A DNA stretch of 18,866 nucleotides. Source: CAZDEK01 sp964504625. GTDB taxonomy: Bacteria; Patescibacteriota; Saccharimonadia; CAILAD01; GCA-016700035. The notes beneath the pieces are model-generated. The model ran no database searches, was not told where the DNA came from, and saw nothing but the letters and a program-made list of their open reading frames with translations. Position 1 is the stretch's first letter; each line of letters opens with the position of its first letter. A program made the position numbers and the translations under genes. Of this stretch, positions 14,330 through 18,866 are shown in pieces. Location of the stretch: contig CAZDEK010000010.1 of NCBI GenBank assembly GCA_964504625.1, positions 1-18,866 of the forward strand. Reading direction: 5' to 3'.

Positions 14330-14956
14330 TTACTTATCCTCTCCTGTGTAGATCCAGACCTTTACGCCGATCACACCAAAAGTCGTCGAAGCTTCAGCTG
14401 TGGCATAGCTAATGTTGGCACGGATGGTGTGGAGTGGGATCGAACCCTGAGCTACAGTTTCGCGACGAGCCATATCGGCCCCATTCAGACGGCCACCCAC
14501 CTGCGCCTTGACACCCAGAGCGCCAGCTTTCATGGAGTTCTCGACAGCATTCTTCAAGATGCGGCGAAACGGCATACGGCGTTCAAGAGCACTGGCAATA
14601 TTATTGGCTACTAACTGAGCTTCGAGGTCAGGCTGACGAATTTCTTCAATATTGATGCGCATCTTGCCCTTCACAATCTTCGAAAGTGCCTGCTTCAGCG
14701 CTTCTGTACCCGAACCACCGCGACCAATGACGACACCTGGCTTAGCAGTAAAAATCGAGATAACGACTTCACCAGTATTGCGTTCGATATCGACACGCGC
14801 AACACTGGCTCGGAAGCCCAGCATTTCGCTAATCTTAGCCCGAATCTTTAAGTCTTCCTGTAAGAGTTCACGATATTCACGTTCAGCAAACCAGCGGCTT
14901 CGCCAGTTGTGATTTGCCTGCAAACGCATCGAAATTGGATTAATCTTCTGGCCCAT
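14330..14956 (-). CDS. rpsC: 30S ribosomal protein S3
   Basis: A 208-residue S3, a head protein at the mRNA entrance. It starts MGQKINPISMRL. The type II KH domain carries GVVIGRGGSG at 74-83. The C-terminal domain shows GGRLNGADMARRETVAQGSI and ends GVKVWIYTGEDK without the long tail some bacteria carry. Its ATG shares one base with the rplV stop (TAATG). Confidence 0.99.
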   Translation of the reverse strand: MGQKINPISMRLQANHNWRSRWFAEREYRELLQEDLKIRAKISEMLGFRASVARVDIERNTGEVVISIFTAKPGVVIGRGGSGTEALKQALSKIVKGKMRINIEEIRQPDLEAQLVANNIASALERRMPFRRILKNAVENSMKAGALGVKAQVGGRLNGADMARRETVAQGSIPLHTIRANISYATAEASTTFGVIGVKVWIYTGEDK

Positions 14957-15387
14957 TACTTGGATTCCTTCTTGTCAGTTGCCTGCTTGGCTGGCTTAGT
15001 GTCTTTGGTTGGCTTAGCGCCAGACTTCGTTACACCTACTGGCTTCTTGTCAGTAACATCATCACTGACAACGACCGTGAGGTGTGCCATACGATGCCAC
15101 ACTGGCGCAGCCGAACCACGCGAACGCGGGCGATATCGCTTCAGCTTTGGCCCTTCGTCGACCCGGATTTCTGCCACACTCAATGCTGCCTTGCGCAGGT
15201 TATGATTATTCTCCGCATTAGCCACCGCACTCTTGAGCGCCTCGGACACCATCACAGCACCCTTTTTTGGCGTCGCTGCGAGAATGTTCTCCGCCTCGAC
15301 AATCCGACGACCACGAACCAAATCAGCACTCAAGCGCAGCTTGGCGGGAGAAATCTTTAAGTATTTGGCAACCGCACGCGTCTTCAT
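14956..15387 (-). CDS. rplV: 50S ribosomal protein L22 with lysine-rich tail
   Basis: A 143-residue L22, whose long beta-hairpin lines the peptide tunnel. The core is at 1-109, with YLKISPAKLRLSADLVRGRR and the hairpin RYRPRSRGSAAPVWHRMAHL. Residues 110-143 are an extra tail of repeated Lys, Thr, Pro and Asp (for example KPTKDTKPAKQATDKKESK) and look disordered. The protein is therefore longer than the usual 110-120. It lies three bases after rpsS. Confidence 0.97.
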   Translation of the reverse strand: MKTRAVAKYLKISPAKLRLSADLVRGRRIVEAENILAATPKKGAVMVSEALKSAVANAENNHNLRKAALSVAEIRVDEGPKLKRYRPRSRGSAAPVWHRMAHLTVVVSDDVTDKKPVGVTKSGAKPTKDTKPAKQATDKKESK

Positions 15388-15390
15388 AGC

Positions 15391-15666
15391 TTACCCTTGT
15401 GCCTTTGCTAGCTTACCGCCATGACCCTTAAACTTACGCGTCGGCGCAAATTCACCTAGCTTATGACCGACCATGTTTTCGGTAATAAATACTGGAAGAT
15501 GCGTCTTGCCGTTGTGCACGGCGATAGTTTTTCCTACCATCTCTGGCGTAATCGAACTGGCCCGCGCCCAGGTCTTAATGACAGTCTTGTCATTCGGACC
15601 CAGAGCAAGTACTTTCTTCATAAGTTTGGCATCTACGTATGGGCCTTTTTTCAGCGAACGGCTCAT
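15391..15666 (-). CDS. rpsS: 30S ribosomal protein S19
   Basis: A 91-residue S19 of exact family length, in the 30S head near the A site. MSRSLKKGPYVDAKLMKKVL, GKTIAVHNGKTHLPVFITEN and MVGHKLGEFAPTRKFKGHGG cover nearly the whole protein. The rplB stop codon ends directly at its ATG. Confidence 0.99.
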   Translation of the reverse strand: MSRSLKKGPYVDAKLMKKVLALGPNDKTVIKTWARASSITPEMVGKTIAVHNGKTHLPVFITENMVGHKLGEFAPTRKFKGHGGKLAKAQG

Positions 15667-16494
15667 TTACTTTCCTTTCCTCCGGCGGAGAATGTACTTA
15701 TCAGTGGCCTTGCGACGACGGGTCTTCGCGCCAAGCGCTGGCTTACCCCAAGGAGTAACCGGGCGCTTAAGACCTATCGAGGTACCACCCTCACCACCAC
15801 CGTGACGGTGATCATTAGGGTTCATGGCCTTACCGCGCACAGTCGGACGGAAGCCCATACGACGCTTGCGACCAGCTGAACCAACCTTGATGAGACTATG
15901 GCTTTCGTTGCCTACGCTACCAATAGTGGCATAGCAAACCGCCTGCACTAGGCGCATTTCTCCTGATGGAAGCTTAATGGTAACCATATCGCCCTCTTTA
16001 GCAGCCAGCTGCGCTTTGGCACCGGCCGAACGAACCAACTGACCACCTTTACCTGGTGTCAGTTCGATATTATAGACCGTGCTACCAACTGGGATGGCTG
16101 AAAGTGGCAAGCGGTTGTGATCGCGAATCTCACCCTCGGCAGCAGCAGTCACAGTCGAGCCAACAGCGAGACCAGCTCCAGCTAAAATGTAAGCCTTACG
16201 ACCCTTGTCGTCGCGGATCAACGCAATATTGGCCGAGCGACCGGGATCATATTCGATACCAACTACAGTAGCTGAGATCATGCCAGTCTGACGGAAATCA
16301 ACGATGCGAATAGCCCGCTTGGCGCCGCCGCCGCGATGACGAACCGTGATCTTACCCTGATTATTACGACCCGACTTCTGTTTGCGCTTCAGGATCAACG
16401 ACTTCTCTGGCTTGGTCTTGGTCACTTCATCAAAAGTGCTCACACTCATCTGTCGACGAGCAGCCGTATTCTTCTTGAGGACACGAACCGCCAT
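15667..16494 (-). CDS. rplB: 50S ribosomal protein L2
   Basis: A 275-residue L2, needed for subunit association and for peptidyl-transferase centre function. VRHRGGGAKRAIRIVDFRQT, YNIELTPGKGGQLVRSAGAK and KPALGAKTRRRKATDKYILR are typical. The most conserved block reads MNPNDHRHGGGEGG at 224-237. The His residues at 229 and 231 are kept. The Pro that normally lies between them is Arg, and the Arg that usually ends the block is Gly. Its ATG shares one base with the rplW stop, with GGAG just before. Confidence 0.99.
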   Translation of the reverse strand: MAVRVLKKNTAARRQMSVSTFDEVTKTKPEKSLILKRKQKSGRNNQGKITVRHRGGGAKRAIRIVDFRQTGMISATVVGIEYDPGRSANIALIRDDKGRKAYILAGAGLAVGSTVTAAAEGEIRDHNRLPLSAIPVGSTVYNIELTPGKGGQLVRSAGAKAQLAAKEGDMVTIKLPSGEMRLVQAVCYATIGSVGNESHSLIKVGSAGRKRRMGFRPTVRGKAMNPNDHRHGGGEGGTSIGLKRPVTPWGKPALGAKTRRRKATDKYILRRRKGK

Positions 16495-16829
16495 TACTTC
16501 TTCTCCTCTTTCTTGGTCTTCTTAACAGCTTTCTTATCGACCTTATCTTCTTCCTGGCCGAGGTCAAAAGCAGCAATCTTTTGACCCTTGGCTACCTGCA
16601 CATAGGCCTTTTTCACATCAGTGCGGCGACCCTTGATTTGGCGGAATCGTTTCTCTTTGCCTTTATGGATAGCGATACGCACATCCGTTGCATCAACTTT
16701 GAACTGATCTTTAGCGGCACGAGCAACCTCAATCTTATTGGCGGCCATCGGCACGGTAAAAGTATAGACACCGCGAGCCGCGTCGGCCAGCGTTTTCTCG
16801 GTAATGCGTGGGACGAGAATTACGTTCAT
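16494..16829 (-). CDS. rplW: 50S ribosomal protein L23 with lysine-rich tail
   Basis: A 111-residue L23, the docking site for trigger factor and SRP at the tunnel exit. VPRITEKTLADAARGVYTFT at 6-25 and KVDATDVRIAIHKGKEKRFR at 44-63 match the family. Residues about 91-111 are an added charged tail rich in Lys and Glu. It lies one base after rplD. Confidence 0.97.
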   Translation of the reverse strand: MNVILVPRITEKTLADAARGVYTFTVPMAANKIEVARAAKDQFKVDATDVRIAIHKGKEKRFRQIKGRRTDVKKAYVQVAKGQKIAAFDLGQEEDKVDKKAVKKTKKEEKK

Positions 16830-16830
16830 C

Positions 16831-17454
16831 TCACTTCTCCACCCATGTCTTCAAGAGATCCAAAGCCGGCTTCTCAATAATAATCGAGTCCGCATTGAGG
16901 ATATCATATGCGGTCAGAGTAGTAGCCAAACGGTACTGAACATCAACCAGGTTCGCCACTGCTCGGGCTGCGGTTTCGTTTATTTTCTCGACAACAATAA
17001 GGATTGAGTTCTGAGCACCTACCTTGGCGAGTAAAGCCTGGCCATCTTTGGTTTTGCCAGAATCTATCACAAAGGCCTCAATAACGGAAACAGCTTTGGC
17101 TTGAGCCGAGAGGGCTTGCGCCACACTCACACGCAGCTGACGCTTTGGCATCTCAACTGAGTAGTTTTGCTCGCCAGTCGGACCAAAAATGGTACCGCCA
17201 CCACGCCAGAGTGGGTTGCGGATCGAGCCGGTTCGGGCACGGCCAGTCCCTTTCTGCCGCCATGGCTTCTTACCGCCACCACGAACTTCACCACGCGTCT
17301 TGGTCTTGGCAGTTGCCTGGCGACCGTTGGCTAGTACACGATTATAGGCCTGCTTCAGGAGCTCGGGGCTAACTTCGCGGCCAAAGACGGCTTTATCGAG
17401 CGTAACTTCGGCGGAGGCCTTCGAGCCAGTTTTGGTGTACGTAGTAGCCTTCAT
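16831..17454 (-). CDS. rplD: 50S ribosomal protein L4
   Basis: A 207-residue L4, whose extended loop narrows the peptide tunnel. The loop is clear: RGEVRGGGKKPWRQKGTGRA and SIRNPLWRGGGTIFGPTGEQ. The end (YDILNADSIIIEKPALDLL) matches the family. In E. coli L4 represses its own operon through the leader before rpsJ. Here rpsJ is in a different unit, so any such control would have to act before rplC. It overlaps rplC by four bases (ATGA). Confidence 0.99.
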   Translation of the reverse strand: MKATTYTKTGSKASAEVTLDKAVFGREVSPELLKQAYNRVLANGRQATAKTKTRGEVRGGGKKPWRQKGTGRARTGSIRNPLWRGGGTIFGPTGEQNYSVEMPKRQLRVSVAQALSAQAKAVSVIEAFVIDSGKTKDGQALLAKVGAQNSILIVVEKINETAARAVANLVDVQYRLATTLTAYDILNADSIIIEKPALDLLKTWVEK

Positions 17455-18071
17455 GACTGAATCCCCTTAATAAGCACCAAACCCTTACGAGGACCGGGTA
17501 CGGCCCCCTTGACGGCAATGAGGTTCTGCTCGGCATCCACCTGAGCGATGGTCAGGTTCTTCACGGTAACCTGCTCGTGGCCCATGTGGCCAGCCATCTT
17601 GATGCCACGGAAGACGTGCTGCGGGTAACCTGCACCAATCGAGCCAGGAGCTCGGTAGTTCTTCGAACCGTGCGTCTTCGGACCACGGTGGAAGTTATGA
17701 CGCTTGATGGTACCGGCAAAGCCTTTACCTTTCGAGACTCCCGTGACTACGACCTTGTCACCGGCTTCAAAGATATCGGCCTTGAGCTCATCACCTACTT
17801 TAGGTGTCTCGTCGCCTTCAGTGCCATCGATCCGAATTTCCGCGAGGTGCTTCGCATTCGAACCGCTGGCTTTGAGGTGACCGGCACGGGCCTTGCCAAT
17901 GCGTTTAGCTTCATCAAAGCCAAGCTGCGCAGCCATATAGCCGTCAGTCTCGAGGTTTTTTACCTGCGTAATGACGCAGGGGCCTGCCTGTAATACCGTA
18001 ACCGGCTGGAGGCGACCTTCAGCATCAAAGATTTGCGTCATTCCGACTTTTTTTGCGAGTAAAGCTTTCAT
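17451..18071 (-). CDS. rplC: 50S ribosomal protein L3
   Basis: A 206-residue L3, an early-assembly protein reaching the peptidyl-transferase centre. The start at 18071 gives MKALLAKKVGMTQIFDAEGR, the family N-terminus. An in-frame ATG nine codons upstream (18098) cannot be excluded, because neither start has a strong Shine-Dalgarno. GSKNYRAPGSIGAGYPQHVF and RGIKMAGHMGHEQVTVKNL are diagnostic. The Gln methylated by PrmB in E. coli L3 is Ala at the matching place (GSIGA), as in many other bacteria. It is the first gene of its transcription unit. Confidence 0.97.
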   Translation of the reverse strand: MKALLAKKVGMTQIFDAEGRLQPVTVLQAGPCVITQVKNLETDGYMAAQLGFDEAKRIGKARAGHLKASGSNAKHLAEIRIDGTEGDETPKVGDELKADIFEAGDKVVVTGVSKGKGFAGTIKRHNFHRGPKTHGSKNYRAPGSIGAGYPQHVFRGIKMAGHMGHEQVTVKNLTIAQVDAEQNLIAVKGAVPGPRKGLVLIKGIQS

Positions 18072-18155
18072 TATCACTAGAAATGCTGGCAAGCGCATCG
18101 GTTTCCAGATAGCTGGACCTGATCACTTCCCAGAGTTTTTAAGTCAACGTCAGCT
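18072..18155 (-). promoter_or_regulatory. Leader of the rplC operon
   Basis: About 75-80 untranslated bases lie between the predicted start of transcription and the rplC ATG. This is long compared with other gaps in the window. It contains a small hairpin (TCCAG/CTGGA around a 4-base loop, 18104-18117) and an in-frame upstream ATG at 18098. A ribosomal-protein feedback site is possible but not shown. Confidence 0.35.
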
Positions 18156-18185
18156 AGTTTACCAGATAGCGCCGGGATGTGTCAA
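18156..18185 (-). promoter_or_regulatory. Candidate promoter of the rplC-led ribosomal operon
   Basis: On the minus strand a perfect TTGACA (18185-18180), an 18-bp spacer and TAAACT (18161-18156) are seen, with TGG forming an extended -10. It lies between the rpsJ terminator and rplC. GGTAAACTA around the -10 is identical to the infA promoter. Confidence 0.7.
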
Positions 18186-18230
18186 CAGATTAGAGGCAAG
18201 GTTTTAGAATGGTCTTTGATGCGAACATGC

Positions 18231-18251
18231 AAAAAGCCCCTAAACGGGGCT
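18231..18251 (-). terminator. Rho-independent terminator after rpsJ
   Basis: On the minus strand AGCCCC and GGGGCT form a 6-bp stem with a 5-base loop, followed by TTTTT. It begins 22 bases past the rpsJ stop codon and separates tuf-rpsJ from the rplC operon. Confidence 0.85.
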
Positions 18252-18273
18252 ATTTGACAGGCTTTCGCTGGTT

Positions 18274-18591
18274 TTACATCTTGATTTCGATGTCGACACC
18301 AGCCGGCAGCGAGAGATTCATGAGCGAATCAATCGTCTTCGGTGTCGGCTCAGTGATGTCGATGAGCCGCTTGTGCGTCCGCATCTCGAACGACTCGTGG
18401 CTGTCCTTGAAGATGTGAGGGCTGCGAATGACCGTAGTAGTGTGCTTATCAGTCGGCAGCGGTACCGGTCCGGCGACTTGCGCGCCGGTCCGGACGGCCG
18501 TGTCGATGATCTGCTTAGCTGACTGGTCAATCACCTTATTGTCATACGCCTTCAAGCGGATGCGGATGCGCTGAGCGGTTTTTTCTACCAT
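18274..18591 (-). CDS. rpsJ: 30S ribosomal protein S10
   Basis: A 105-residue S10, a 30S head protein and (as NusE) a partner of NusB in antitermination. RIRIRLKAYDNKVIDQSAKQ, GPVPLPTDKHTTTVIRSPHI and FEMRTHKRLIDITEPTPKTI are diagnostic, and length is normal. It lies 21 bases after tuf and is followed by a terminator. It is therefore the last gene of the tuf unit rather than the first of the S10 operon as in E. coli. Confidence 0.99.
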   Translation of the reverse strand: MVEKTAQRIRIRLKAYDNKVIDQSAKQIIDTAVRTGAQVAGPVPLPTDKHTTTVIRSPHIFKDSHESFEMRTHKRLIDITEPTPKTIDSLMNLSLPAGVDIEIKM

Positions 18592-18612
18592 GTGGTTACT
18601 TCTCGATGATCC

Positions 18613-18866
18613 TTACTTGTTGATCTTCGTCACCACACCAGCACCAACCGTGCGACCACCTTCGCGGATAGCAAAGCGCAGACCTTCATCCATGGCGATC
18701 GGAGCCAGCAACTTGATGGAAGCCTTGATGTTATCGCCAGGCATCACCATCTTGGTGCCTTCTGGAAGCTTCACTTCACCAGTGACGTCCGTAGTGCGGA
18801 AGTAGAACTGTGGCTTGTAACCATCGACGAATGGGGTGTGGCGTCCACCTTCTTCTTTGGTCAGCA
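18613..18866 (-). CDS. tuf: Elongation factor Tu, C-terminal part (5' end outside window)
   Basis: The last 83 residues of EF-Tu, the GTPase that brings aminoacyl-tRNA to the ribosome. Only domain 3 is visible: LTKEEGGRHTPFVDGYKPQF, then YFRTTDVTGEVKLPEGTKMV and AMDEGLRFAIREGGRTVGAG, ending VVTKINK and TAA. The GTPase domain lies beyond the right edge. It is cotranscribed with rpsJ by position, and fusA, rpsG and rpsL are the likely genes further upstream. Confidence 0.97.
   Translation of the reverse strand, partial: LTKEEGGRHTPFVDGYKPQFYFRTTDVTGEVKLPEGTKMVMPGDNIKASIKLLAPIAMDEGLRFAIREGGRTVGAGVVTKINK

Noticed and set aside
15463..15879. Plus-strand open frames over rpsS and rplB
   Set aside because: Antisense to S19 and L2, and two overlapping frames exist in the same place, as expected from codon bias rather than a gene.
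17577..17993. Plus-strand open frame of 138 codons over rplC
   Set aside because: Antisense to a well-conserved L3 gene, with no recognisable domain.
1..18866. CRISPR array, insertion sequence, riboswitch or replication origin
   Set aside because: No regularly spaced repeats, transposase genes, aptamer-like leaders or DnaA-box clusters were seen on either strand by eye.

Overview
The window is dominated by the ribosomal-protein superoperon of a bacterium, read on the minus strand from right to left. Several features point to the Candidate Phyla Radiation (Patescibacteria), most likely Saccharibacteria. The L30 gene (rpmD) is absent between rpsE and rplO. The adk and map genes are absent between secY and infA. 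The proteins are lean and the genes are tightly overlapped. TGA is used as a normal stop (rplQ, rplO, rplD, rpsQ), which argues against the recoded Gracilibacteria/Absconditabacteria. The phylum call rests on gene content and protein character only, not on a tree.

Right edge (18866 to about 18231): the 3' end of tuf is followed by rpsJ (S10), and a Rho-independent terminator closes that unit. S10 therefore looks like the tail of the upstream str-type operon. About 70 bases further on, a promoter (TTGACA, 18 bp, TAAACT) starts a second unit at rplC.

Core (18071 to 4009): rplC-rplD-rplW-rplB-rpsS-rplV-rpsC-rplP-rpmC-rpsQ-rplN-rplX-rplE-rpsN-rpsH-rplF-rplR-rpsE-rplO-secY, then infA-rpmJ-rpsM-rpsK-rpsD-rpoA-rplQ-rplM-rpsI. 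Most junctions are overlaps of 1 to 8 bases or gaps of 0 to 3 bases. A second candidate promoter lies before infA and shares a 9-base sequence around its -10 with the rplC promoter. A GC-rich hairpin sits between rplO and secY. A strong terminator follows rpsI. The genes supply both ribosomal subunits, the RNA polymerase alpha subunit, IF-1 and the SecY translocon.

Left of that terminator (3957 to 731): a separate four-gene operon behind a perfect TATAAT box. It encodes a two-helix channel-like protein with an RCK/TrkA module and an unusual pore sequence, an RluA/RluD-family pseudouridine synthase, a short DNA polymerase III delta'-like clamp-loader protein, and a membrane-anchored TPR protein.

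Left edge (734 to 1): a tRNA-Thr(GGT) and tRNA-Tyr(GTA) pair on the minus strand with its own promoter and terminator. Converging on it from the plus strand is the AT-rich 3' part of a large serine recombinase, whose frame runs through the terminator and stops inside tRNA-Tyr. This looks like the edge of an integrated element.

I found no CRISPR array, insertion sequence or clearly new multi-gene system. The points most worth a second look are the recombinase/tRNA junction and the odd channel pore. Most of the rest is an ordinary, well-conserved housekeeping locus.
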